Source: Actinomadura physcomitrii
GTDB lineage: Bacteria > Actinomycetota > Actinomycetes > Streptosporangiales > Streptosporangiaceae
NCBI RefSeq assembly: GCF_008923205.2
Contig: NZ_WBMS02000017.1
Location: forward strand, 1 to 64,000
Length of the DNA: 64,000 nucleotides
Direction of reading: 5' to 3'
Shown: positions 35,052-43,148 of the stretch, piece after piece
Layout of the letters: each line of letters begins with the position of its first letter
Position numbering within the stretch: position 1 is the stretch's first letter
Notes under the pieces: model-generated
Told to the model about the DNA's origin: nothing
Database searches by the model: none
The model's input: the letters and a program-made list of their open reading frames with translations, nothing else
Program-made: the position numbers and the translations under genes

Positions 35052-36194
35052 ATGGAACGCGACGTATTCGAGGCCGACCACCGGGCGTTCCGCGAGGTCG
35101 TCCGCGACTTCGTCACCCGTGAGATGGCGCCGCACATGGAGCGCTGGGAGAAGGCGGGGATCGCCGACCGGGAGATCTTCGCCGCGGCGGCGAAGGTCGG
35201 GCTGCTGGGATTCAACGTTCCCGAGGAGTTCGGCGGGGGAGGCGTGGACGACTTCCGCTTCAACGCCGTCGTCGCCGAGGAACTCGCCGCATCCGACGTC
35301 CACGGGCCCGGCTTCACCCTGCACAACGACGTCGTCGCGCCGTACCTGCTGAAGATGGCGAACGACGAGCAGAAGGCCCGCTGGCTGCCGCCCTTCGCCT
35401 CCGGCGAGGAGATCTGGGCGATCGCGATGACCGAGCCCGGCACGGGCAGCGACCTGAAGGGCATCACCACGACGGCGGTGCGCGACGGCGACGACTGGAT
35501 CATCAACGGCGCGAAGACCTTCATCTCGAACGGCATCAACTCCGACCGGGTCATCGTCGTCGCCAAGACCGACCCGGCGGGCGGCAGTAAGGCCTTCACC
35601 CTCTTCGTCGTCGAGCGGGGCATGCCCGGCTTCACCCGTGGCCGCAACCTGGACAAGATGGGCCTGCACGCGCAGGACACCGCAGAGCTGAACTTCGACA
35701 ACGTCCGTGTCCCGGCCGCGAACCTGCTCGGCGAGGAGGGCAGGGGCTTCTACCAGCTCATGACCAACCTCCCCGAGGAGCGGATGTCGATCGCCGTGTC
35801 GGCGGTCGCAGCCTCCCGCTCGATCCTGGACCAGACGATCGAGTACGCCAAGACGCGCACCGCCTTCGGGCAGCCGATCGGCTCCTTCCAGAACAGCCGG
35901 TTCCTGCTCGCCGAGCTCGACACCGAGGTCGACATCGCCCAGGTGTTCGTCGACCGCTGCCTGCGCGCCCTGTCGACCAAGGAGCTGACCCACGTCGAGG
36001 CGGCCAAGGCCAAGTGGTGGACGACCGAGCTGCAGCAGCGTGTCGTCGACCGCTGTGTGCAGTTGCACGGCGGATACGGGTACATGAACGAGTATCCGGT
36101 CGCGAAGGCGTTCGTGAACGCCCGTATCCAGACCATCTACGGCGGCACCACCGAGATCATGAAGGAGATCGTGGGCCGCGCGCTGGGCGTCTGA
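35052..36194 (+). CDS. Acyl-CoA dehydrogenase
   Basis: 380 residues, close to the short/branched-chain acyl-CoA dehydrogenase length. IWAIAMTEPGTGSDLKGITT, WIINGAKTFISNG, Glu243 in LPEERMSIAV at the isovaleryl-type site, and IQTIYGGTTEIMKEIVGRAL (Gly where MCAD has its Glu). It looks like a self-sufficient homotetrameric enzyme, not part of an alpha/beta pair. ATG 35052 is 5 nt after the ligase stop. Hairpins follow at 36200-36257. Confidence 0.9.
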   Translation: MERDVFEADHRAFREVVRDFVTREMAPHMERWEKAGIADREIFAAAAKVGLLGFNVPEEFGGGGVDDFRFNAVVAEELAASDVHGPGFTLHNDVVAPYLLKMANDEQKARWLPPFASGEEIWAIAMTEPGTGSDLKGITTTAVRDGDDWIINGAKTFISNGINSDRVIVVAKTDPAGGSKAFTLFVVERGMPGFTRGRNLDKMGLHAQDTAELNFDNVRVPAANLLGEEGRGFYQLMTNLPEERMSIAVSAVAASRSILDQTIEYAKTRTAFGQPIGSFQNSRFLLAELDTEVDIAQVFVDRCLRALSTKELTHVEAAKAKWWTTELQQRVVDRCVQLHGGYGYMNEYPVAKAFVNARIQTIYGGTTEIMKEIVGRALGV

Positions 36195-36199
36195 CACCC

Positions 36200-36257
36200 G
36201 CCGGCCAGGGGCCGGCATCACGGGACCGCCGCCGGACCGCCGCCACGGCGGTCCGGC
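36200..36257 (+). terminator. Two adjacent hairpins inside the operon, possible attenuator
   Basis: GCCGGCC-AGG-GGCCGGC (about 36201-36217) is followed by perfect 11-bp arms at 36231-36241 and 36247-36257 (loop GCCAC). They fall in an 85-nt gap between two co-directional genes and end 22 nt before the next start. They may partly terminate transcription, or protect or separate mRNA segments. Confidence 0.5.
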
Positions 36258-36279
36258 TCAGCCGAGGAGGAGAACGACC

Positions 36280-37470
36280 GTGGAGTTCGGTGCCGGTACA
36301 CCGCTGGAGGACTTCCGCCGGGAGGTGAGGGAGTTCGTCGCCGCGCACGCCCCCCGCTTCAAGGTGCGCGCCGGGGTGCGAAGCCCGGAGGACGAAGGCG
36401 AGCTGAAGGCGTCCCTGCGGTGGACGGCCGAACTGTACGCCGCCGGATACCTGGGCGCCGACTGGCCTGAGCGGTTCGGCGGGACCCCGGAGCATGACCC
36501 GCTCCGCGACGTTGTCGTCCGGGAGGAGATCGCGCGGGCCCGCGCCCCTATGCCCGGCTCCGGCAGCGACCTGGCCGCGCACGCCCTGATCGGGTTCGGC
36601 ACGGAGGCGCAGAGACAGAAACACCTGCCGGCCATCCGGGACGGCGAGCAACTGTGGTGCCAGCTGTTCAGCGAGCCGGACGCCGGCAGCGACCTGGCCT
36701 CCCTGCGCACCTCCGCCGTCCGGGACGGCGACGACTGGGTGATCAACGGCCAGAAGGTGTGGACGACCAACGGGCACTGGGCCGACCTCGGCTACCTGCT
36801 CGCCCGCACGGACCCCGACGCTCCCAAGCACAAGGGCATCAGCGCCTTCGTGCTGGACATGCGGGCGCCCGGCGTCCAGGTGAGGCCGCTGCGCGAGCTG
36901 ACCGGCACCTCCGACTTCAACGAGGTCTTCTTCGACCAGGTGCGCGTACCCACCGAGGCGATGATCGGGAAGCCCGGGCAGGGCTGGGCCATCGCCAACA
37001 CCTCGCTCGCGCAGGAACGGCACGGGGTCGGCGCCTCGGTCGTCTCGGTGGAGATGGCCTGGGAGGACCTCGTCAAGACCGCCCGCACTCTGAAGATCGA
37101 CGGGCGGCCCGCGATCGACCTGGAGGACGTCCGGCAGCAGCTCGCCGCCTTCCGCGCCGAGGTCGACGCCGTCGCGGCCCTGGCGCACGCGTCGCTGATG
37201 CGCTGGAGCGCGGGCAAGGACCGCATCACCGACGCGCCGATGGCCAAGCTCGGCTTCAGCGAGCTGAACCTGCGCCTCGCCGAGTACGCGGTGTCACTGC
37301 TCGGTGAGCGCGGCGTGCTGACGGAAGGCGACGACGAGGCCGTCGACGAGGGCCGCTGGCAGGACGCCTACCTGTACGCCCGCGCCTACACGATCGCGGG
37401 CGGCAGTTCCGAGGTCATGCGCAACATCATCGCCGAGCGAGGCCTCGGCCTGCCCCGAGAGCCACGCTGA
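36280..37470 (+). CDS. Acyl-CoA dehydrogenase
   Basis: 396 residues. LWCQLFSEPDAGSDLASLRT, WVINGQKVWTTNGHWAD, Glu246 (AQERHGVG) at the isovaleryl-type site, and TIAGGSSEVMRNIIAERGLG. GTG 36280 with GAGGAGG upstream. By sequence it is the catalytic type that usually pairs with a Glu-less partner, yet none adjoins it; the orphan partner at 20093 could in principle serve. Product expected: an enoyl-CoA. Confidence 0.88.
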   Translation: MEFGAGTPLEDFRREVREFVAAHAPRFKVRAGVRSPEDEGELKASLRWTAELYAAGYLGADWPERFGGTPEHDPLRDVVVREEIARARAPMPGSGSDLAAHALIGFGTEAQRQKHLPAIRDGEQLWCQLFSEPDAGSDLASLRTSAVRDGDDWVINGQKVWTTNGHWADLGYLLARTDPDAPKHKGISAFVLDMRAPGVQVRPLRELTGTSDFNEVFFDQVRVPTEAMIGKPGQGWAIANTSLAQERHGVGASVVSVEMAWEDLVKTARTLKIDGRPAIDLEDVRQQLAAFRAEVDAVAALAHASLMRWSAGKDRITDAPMAKLGFSELNLRLAEYAVSLLGERGVLTEGDDEAVDEGRWQDAYLYARAYTIAGGSSEVMRNIIAERGLGLPREPR

Positions 37471-37479
37471 GGAGGGACG

Positions 37480-39012
37480 GTGCACCTGTCGGAACTGGCC
37501 CGCCGGTACCCGGGCAAGCCTGCCGTCATCACCGCGGCCACCGGCGCGGTCGTCACCTACCGGGAGCTGGACGACGCGTCCATCCGGCTGGCCCGGCTTC
37601 TGGACCGGCACGGCATCGGCTACGGCGACCACGTCGCGCTACTGTTCGACAACACCGACGGCTACTTCACCGCGGCGTGGGCGTGCCAGCGGTCTGGTGT
37701 CCTCTGGACACCGGTCAACCACCACCTGACCGCGGACGAGGCCGCCTACATCGTCCGGGACTGCGGTGCCCGCGCCCTCATCGCCTCCGCAGGCCTCGGC
37801 GACCTTCCGAAGCAGGTCGCCGACGCCTCGCCCGATGTCGAACTGCGGCTGATGTCAGGCGGACCGGGAGGCGGCGGCTTCGCCGGTCTCGCGGAGGCCA
37901 CCGCGTCGGAGGCGGCGGGGGAGCGCGGCGGCGAGCGCGAGGGCCACTACATGTTCTATTCGTCCGGGACGACCGGACGGCCCAAGGGCATCCTCCCCTC
38001 CTCGCAGGGCGAACCGTTCGGAACGGGCCTGCGCATCGACCACACCATGCCGCGGCTCTTCGGCTTCGACGACCGGACCGTCTACCTGTGCCCGGCGCCG
38101 CTCTACCACGCCGCACCGACCGGCTGGACTCTCGGCACCATGCGCAACGGCGGAACGGTCGTGATCATGGACCGCTTCGACCCCGAGCGCACGCTCGCCT
38201 TCATCGAGAAGTACCGGGTGACGCATGCCCAGTTCGTCCCGACGATGCTCGTCCGGATGCTGAAACTGCCCGACGGCGTCCGCGCGGGATACGACCTGTC
38301 GAGCCTGCGGATGGTCGTGCACGCCGCGGCGCCCTGCCCGGTCGAGGTCAAGCGGCGGATCATCGAGTGGCTCGGCCCGATCGTCCACGAGTACTACTCG
38401 GGCAGCGAGGGCAACTGCTTCTTCCTTATCGACTCCCACGACTGGCTCGCCCACCCCGGTTCGGTCGGCCGCCCCACGTTCGGCAAGGTGCATGTGCTTG
38501 ACGACGCCCACCGCGAACTCTCTGAAGGCGAAGTCGGCACCCTCTGGTTCGAGGGGGCGCCCCAGTTCAGGTACCACAACGATCCGGGCAAGACCGCCGA
38601 CGCCTTCGACGAACGGGGTTGGAGCACGCTCGGTGACGTGGGGCGGCTCGACGCCGACGGCTACCTGTACCTGGTCGACCGCCGCACGGACCTCATCATC
38701 ACCGGCGGCGTCAACATCTACCCGCAGGAGATCGAAAACGTCCTGCTCCCGCACCCGGCGGTAGCCGATGTCGCGGTCATCGGTGTCCCCGACCCCGAAC
38801 TCGGACGGCGCGTGCACGCTATCGTCCAGCCCGCGGACGCGTCCGCTGCGGGCCCGCAACTGGAGGCGGTGCTGATCGCGTATTGCCGCGAGCACCTCGC
38901 CCTCTACAAGACGCCGCGTTCCCTCGAATTCGTCACCGAACTCCCTCGCACCCCCACCGGCAAGCTGCTGCGACGCGTTCTGGTCGCCGCGGCCGAAGAG
39001 AGGCAAACATGA
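37480..39012 (+). CDS. AMP-forming acyl-CoA ligase, FadD-like
   Basis: 510 residues. P-loop MFYSSGTTGRPKGILP, YYSGSEGNCF in place of the usual YGxTE, hinge DRRTDLIITGGVNIYPQEIE, and C-terminal catalytic Lys in RTPTGKLLRR. GTG 37480 with GAGGAGG upstream, 9 nt after the dehydrogenase stop. Acid to acyl-CoA via acyl-adenylate. It belongs to the long/medium-chain FadD group by motif; substrate not deducible. Confidence 0.9.
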   Translation: MHLSELARRYPGKPAVITAATGAVVTYRELDDASIRLARLLDRHGIGYGDHVALLFDNTDGYFTAAWACQRSGVLWTPVNHHLTADEAAYIVRDCGARALIASAGLGDLPKQVADASPDVELRLMSGGPGGGGFAGLAEATASEAAGERGGEREGHYMFYSSGTTGRPKGILPSSQGEPFGTGLRIDHTMPRLFGFDDRTVYLCPAPLYHAAPTGWTLGTMRNGGTVVIMDRFDPERTLAFIEKYRVTHAQFVPTMLVRMLKLPDGVRAGYDLSSLRMVVHAAAPCPVEVKRRIIEWLGPIVHEYYSGSEGNCFFLIDSHDWLAHPGSVGRPTFGKVHVLDDAHRELSEGEVGTLWFEGAPQFRYHNDPGKTADAFDERGWSTLGDVGRLDADGYLYLVDRRTDLIITGGVNIYPQEIENVLLPHPAVADVAVIGVPDPELGRRVHAIVQPADASAAGPQLEAVLIAYCREHLALYKTPRSLEFVTELPRTPTGKLLRRVLVAAAEERQT

Positions 39013-40037
39013 AGCTGAGTATGACTCTGCGGTACGCCGGCGACCCCGTGAAGACCATCGAGCAGGCCGCCGCCATGGAGCGCGTGGGCGTGGACGTCCT
39101 CTGGGTCGCTGAGGCCTATGGGTTCGACGCCCCGACCCTCATGGGGTACCTCGCTGCGCGCACCGACCGCGTCCAGATAGGCTCCGGCATCCTCAACGTG
39201 TACTCTCGCACCCCCGCGCTGATGGCACAGACCGCCGCCGGCCTGGACGCGATCTCCGGCGGTCGCGGAATGCTCGGTCTCGGTGCGTCGGGTCCGCAGG
39301 TCATCGAGGGGTTCCACGGGGTGCCCTATGAGCGGCCGCTCGCCCGTACCCGCGACGTCATCGAGATCGTCCGGCAGGGGTTGCGCCGCGAGCCGCTGCG
39401 CTACGAGGGCCGCACGACGACCGTCCCGCTCCCCGCCGACCGGGGAACCGGGCTCGGCAAGCCGCTGAAGCTGCTGACCAAGCCCCTCCGCGACTCCATC
39501 CCGATCTACCTGGCGGCGCTGGGCGCGAAGAACGTCGAGCTGGCGGCGGAGCTCGCCGAAGGCTGGCTTCCGCTGTTCTACCTGCCCGAGCGGGCGAGGG
39601 AGACCTGGGGCGAGGCCGTGGAGGCGGGAAAGGCGCGCCGCGATCCAGAGCGCGGCGCTCTGCAGGTCGTGGCGGGCGGCATCCTCGCCATCGGCGAGAA
39701 CCGCGATGAACTGCGTGATCTGGCTCGCCCGCACCTGGCGCTCTACGTCGGCGGGATGGGTGCCAAGGGGCGTAACTTCTACAACGACCTGGTCCGCCGG
39801 TACGGCTTCGAGAAGGAGGCCGAGCAGATTCAGGAGCTCTACCTCTCCGGACGTAAGGCCGAGGCCATCGCGGCCGTCCCGGACGAGCTGATCGACATGA
39901 CGAACCTGATCGGCCCGGAGTCCTTCGTCCGTGAGCGCATCGCCGCCTACCGCGAATCGGGGGTCACGACGCTCAACCTCGACCCGGCTGGACCGGACCC
40001 GGTGGGCGCGATGGAGAAGGTGCGCGGATGGCTGTAG
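39009..40037 (+). CDS. LLM-class (F420/flavin-dependent) oxidoreductase
   Basis: 342 residues, starting in an ATGA overlap. Luciferase-like barrel with VLWVAEAYGFDAPTLMGYLAART, IGSGILNVYSRTPALMAQTAAGLD and GLGASGPQVIEGFHG, which resembles F420-dependent enzymes more than bacterial luciferase. It could oxidise or reduce an alcohol, ketone or enone in the substrate. It overlaps DoxX by 10 nt. Confidence 0.87.
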   Translation: MKLSMTLRYAGDPVKTIEQAAAMERVGVDVLWVAEAYGFDAPTLMGYLAARTDRVQIGSGILNVYSRTPALMAQTAAGLDAISGGRGMLGLGASGPQVIEGFHGVPYERPLARTRDVIEIVRQGLRREPLRYEGRTTTVPLPADRGTGLGKPLKLLTKPLRDSIPIYLAALGAKNVELAAELAEGWLPLFYLPERARETWGEAVEAGKARRDPERGALQVVAGGILAIGENRDELRDLARPHLALYVGGMGAKGRNFYNDLVRRYGFEKEAEQIQELYLSGRKAEAIAAVPDELIDMTNLIGPESFVRERIAAYRESGVTTLNLDPAGPDPVGAMEKVRGWL

Positions 40038-40558
40038 ACGCCGTGGGCGCCGACATCGCCTCGCTGGTGCTGCGAATATCGGTCGGTGGCACCCTCATCG
40101 CCCACGGCTGGAACCATGCCTTCGGCGGGGGCAAGATCGAGGGCACCGCGGGCTGGTTCGAGTCCATGGGGCTGCGCCCGGGGCGCCTGCACGCCCTGAT
40201 GGCGACGGGCACCGAACTGGGCGCCGGGCTGCTGCTGATCCTCGGCCTGCTGACGCCCTTCGCCGCGGCAGGCGCGGTCGGGACGATGGCCGTCGCCCTC
40301 ATCACCGCCCATCTGCGCAACGGCTTCTTCATCTTCCGGCCCGGGCAGGGCTATGAGTACGTCATCATGATCATTCTCGTGGCATGCGGCCTCGGAGCTC
40401 TGGGCGGCGGTACGGTGTCCCTCGACCGGGCCCTGACCATCTCGGACGACCTGTCCGCCTGGACCGGGCTGATTATCGCCGCCGGAGCAGGACTCCTGGG
40501 CGCCGCCCTTCTCCTGGCGGCCTTCTGGCGCCCCCGCCGCTTGGCCGAGCAGGACTGA
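40028..40558 (+). CDS. DoxX family membrane protein
   Basis: 176 residues with four hydrophobic helices and the DoxX start LVLRISVGGTLIAHGWNHAFGG. DoxX proteins are small integral membrane proteins, often of unknown role, sometimes linked to redox balance or quinone/thiol chemistry. Last gene of the operon, overlapping the LLM gene by 10 nt. The next gene converges only 17 nt away. Confidence 0.8.
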   Translation: MAVDAVGADIASLVLRISVGGTLIAHGWNHAFGGGKIEGTAGWFESMGLRPGRLHALMATGTELGAGLLLILGLLTPFAAAGAVGTMAVALITAHLRNGFFIFRPGQGYEYVIMIILVACGLGALGGGTVSLDRALTISDDLSAWTGLIIAAGAGLLGAALLLAAFWRPRRLAEQD

Positions 40559-40575
40559 GTGCCCGGCTCGGGGCA

Positions 40576-42066
40576 TCAGAGGGAGTCTTGGAGCCAGTCC
40601 GATAGGGCATCCAGGTGCCGGGCCAAGCGGTGCCGGGCCAGGCTCCCATCGCCGGCGACAACCGCGTCGGCGATCTTCTGGTGAGTCGCCGCCGAGCGTT
40701 CTCGGTACTCGTCGTTCCCGGGCAGCCTTAGTGGAGTCGTGGCGGCCAGTACGGCGGTGAAAAGGGTCAGCAGGCGGTTGCCGCTCAACCGCGCCAGCGC
40801 CACGTGCAGGTCCGCATGGGCACGGTGGCGTACTTCGGCGACTCGTTCGTGGTCGAGGGCCGCCACCACCTCCAGCCGCTGGGCCGTAGCAGCCGGATCC
40901 GCGGCACGGGCTGCCGCCAGTTCGATCGCCTTGAGCTCAACGGCCGTTCGCACCTCGAACAGGTCGGTGGCCTTCACCTTCAGATAGCGCAGGTACAGCG
41001 CGAGAGCCTCGACGACCCTGGCCGGGTCTGGCGCGAGCACCAGGAGCCCGCCGCCCGGTCCCTGCCGCATCCGCGCGACCCCGTTGTGCTCGAGAATGCG
41101 CACCGCCTCGCGGAAGACGGCCCTGCTCACGCCCAGCTCCTCGCACAGCGTCGGCTCGTTTCCGAGGATCTCCCCGGTGGGCCAGCCGAGCCGGTGTATC
41201 TCCTGCCGGACGATCAGCGCCACCTTCTCGGGCAGTTTGGCGGAGGTCGAGTCCGCGCCCGCCTGGGCGAGCCGCTCGCGGAGTGGCAGTGCCGGCGCGA
41301 CGCCATAGCGGGCGGCTCGCGGCTCGCGAACTCTGAGGAGCCAGGTCCGCTCGCCTTGAAGATGGCTGCGGACGCGCCGTTCGGCTTTGACCTCGTCACC
41401 GGACACGATCGCCTCGGCAATGGCACGCAGCGCTCTGCTCCGTTCGGCGGAACTGCTCTCTCCGAGTTCGTAGTCATCGGTTGGAGGACCGGCGAGGACA
41501 CCGGTCACCCTGGTCAGCGTCGGGATGAAGATCGACAGCACCGGGTTGGCGCTGGCCCGCGCGATCGCGACGCTGAGCGGTCGGGCCACGGTGTCGGTGG
41601 CGGCAACGTCGCGCAGGTGTGCGATGTCGTCCTCACCGATACGGCGGGCCGCCAGTCGTGCGGCCAGCACTTCCAGCGTGATGCGGGCCTCGTACAGTTC
41701 CTCGACGGACACGTCCGCGAAGTGGAAGAAGGCGGCCACCGACTCGGCGACCGCGGCGCCCGCCGGCGCCCGCACCACCAGACCGCCGCCTCTGCCGCGT
41801 CGCATCGCCGCGACTTGTTTGTACTCCAGGATGCTGATCGCCTCACGGACCGCCGCACGCGAAACCCCGTAGCGGTCGATCAGTTCCGCCTCGGCGCCGA
41901 GCACCTCGCCGACGGGCCAGCCGCGATCGATGATGTCGTCCTCGATGCGCCGGGCCACCTGCTCGGCGAGTTTGCGTCGTGGCTCCGCGGGGGCCGCCTC
42001 CTCGCGCACCGTCACTTCGGGCCCCCCAGTCGCTGTCTCCCGGTCGGGGGAAATCGTAGCGAGCAT
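40576..42066 (-). CDS. Double GntR/FCD regulator (two tandem repressor units)
   Basis: 496 residues containing two complete FadR-type units: winged helix 1 (about 30-95, DRYGVSRAAVREAISILEYK) with an FCD domain, then winged helix 2 (about 265-330, EELGVSRAVFREAVRILEHNG) with a second FCD domain (TAVELKAIELAAARAADP). GntR regulators normally dimerise through the FCD; here one chain could form a pseudo-dimer. No good ribosome binding site is seen; ATG 42066 is chosen, with TTG 42105 or a downstream GTG possible. Divergent from the 42247 operon, which it likely controls. Confidence 0.85.
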   Translation of the reverse strand: MLATISPDRETATGGPEVTVREEAAPAEPRRKLAEQVARRIEDDIIDRGWPVGEVLGAEAELIDRYGVSRAAVREAISILEYKQVAAMRRGRGGGLVVRAPAGAAVAESVAAFFHFADVSVEELYEARITLEVLAARLAARRIGEDDIAHLRDVAATDTVARPLSVAIARASANPVLSIFIPTLTRVTGVLAGPPTDDYELGESSSAERSRALRAIAEAIVSGDEVKAERRVRSHLQGERTWLLRVREPRAARYGVAPALPLRERLAQAGADSTSAKLPEKVALIVRQEIHRLGWPTGEILGNEPTLCEELGVSRAVFREAVRILEHNGVARMRQGPGGGLLVLAPDPARVVEALALYLRYLKVKATDLFEVRTAVELKAIELAAARAADPAATAQRLEVVAALDHERVAEVRHRAHADLHVALARLSGNRLLTLFTAVLAATTPLRLPGNDEYRERSAATHQKIADAVVAGDGSLARHRLARHLDALSDWLQDSL

Positions 42067-42107
42067 CTTGGCGGGATGGATTAAACATGCTACTAATTTT
42101 GCCAAGA
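42066..42107. promoter_or_regulatory. Inverted repeat over the start of the double GntR gene
   Basis: TCTTGGC (42066-42072) and GCCAAGA (42101-42107) are perfect 7-bp complements separated by 28 bp of AT-rich sequence (the most AT-rich stretch in the region). The repeat begins at the start codon of the double GntR gene and lies in the divergent promoter region facing the large operon. Candidate binding site for that regulator. Confidence 0.45.
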
Positions 42108-42246
42108 GAGACCTGCATCACGAGATGACCGTCGCCATGCCCGGTCGCCGGAGTGGTGCGTGAACCTGTCCGCCGATCAGCTTCATGCCGCTGAGTGATA
42201 CTGCTCAAGCGCGCCTGCCGCTGACTCTGCGGGGAGAGGTGGCCTG

Positions 42247-43074
42247 ATGGGGCCGATAACGGACCATGCGTCGAAAGACTCGGACGCCCAGTCGATCCTC
42301 TGCAAAATAGTGAACCAAATAGCGCTGATCACGCTCAACCGACCAAGCCGTCTCAATGCCCTCACACCCGAGATGCGTGAGGCGTATCTGGAGACGCTCG
42401 ACCGCGCCGACCGCGACGCGGACGTCCGGGCCATCGTGGTCACGGGCGCCGGGCGGGCCTTCTGCGCCGGCGCCGACCTCACCGCGTTGGAGGGGCTGGA
42501 CGCCGCGAAGATGCGGTCGCGCATGCAGGACCAGAAGGTCCCGTTCGACCGGGCGCTGCGGCTCGGCAAGCCGCTCATCGCCGCCGTCAACGGCGCCGTC
42601 GCCGGGATCGGCATGGCTCATGTGCTCATGGCCGACATCCGGTTCGCCGCGCCCGAGGCCAGGTTCACCACCGCGTTCGCCCGGCTCGGGCTGACCGCCG
42701 AGGGCGGGACGGCCTGGCTGCTGACCCGCCTGGTCGGCACGGCAAGGGCCATGGACATGCTTTGCTCGTCCCGCATGGTCGGGGCGGAGGAGGCCGAACG
42801 CATCGGCCTCGTCCAGTGGATCGTTCCTGCCGACGAGCTGCTCGATCGGGCGCTCGCCTACGCCGTCGTCCTCGCCGGGAACTCCGCGTACTCCCTGGCC
42901 CGCATGCGCGAACAGGTCTACTCCGCCTGGGAACAGGACTGGCCGTCCGCCTACGAGCACTCCCAGCAGTTCGTCTACGAGAGCCTCGATCGCCCCGAGT
43001 TCACCGAGCTCGCCGCACGCCGCAAGGCCGAGCGCGAGAGCCGTGCGGCAGATGCCAGCACGGCATCCGCTTGA
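42247..43074 (+). CDS. Enoyl-CoA hydratase/isomerase family protein
   Basis: 275 residues. ITLNRPSRLNALTPEMREAY, oxyanion-hole segments TGAGRAFCAGADLTAL and NGAVAGIGMAHVLMAD, and GLTAEGGTAWLLTRLVG with Glu at the position of the isomerase-type acid. It may be an enoyl-CoA isomerase rather than a hydratase. ATG 42247 follows GGGGAGAGG. First gene of a 13-gene operon running to 59447. Confidence 0.87.
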   Translation: MGPITDHASKDSDAQSILCKIVNQIALITLNRPSRLNALTPEMREAYLETLDRADRDADVRAIVVTGAGRAFCAGADLTALEGLDAAKMRSRMQDQKVPFDRALRLGKPLIAAVNGAVAGIGMAHVLMADIRFAAPEARFTTAFARLGLTAEGGTAWLLTRLVGTARAMDMLCSSRMVGAEEAERIGLVQWIVPADELLDRALAYAVVLAGNSAYSLARMREQVYSAWEQDWPSAYEHSQQFVYESLDRPEFTELAARRKAERESRAADASTASA

Positions 43075-43148
43075 ACTTTCCTCGGCCGAGCCTTCCGCGC
43101 CTCCCGCGGCGCCTTCCCATCCCAGCAGCGCATGAAGGAGTTGCAACC

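Noticed and set aside
42132..43148. Alternative ATG 43132 as start of the NDP-forming synthetase
   Set aside because: It is out of frame and hits a stop after a few codons; AAGGAG within it is the ribosome binding site for GTG 43149.
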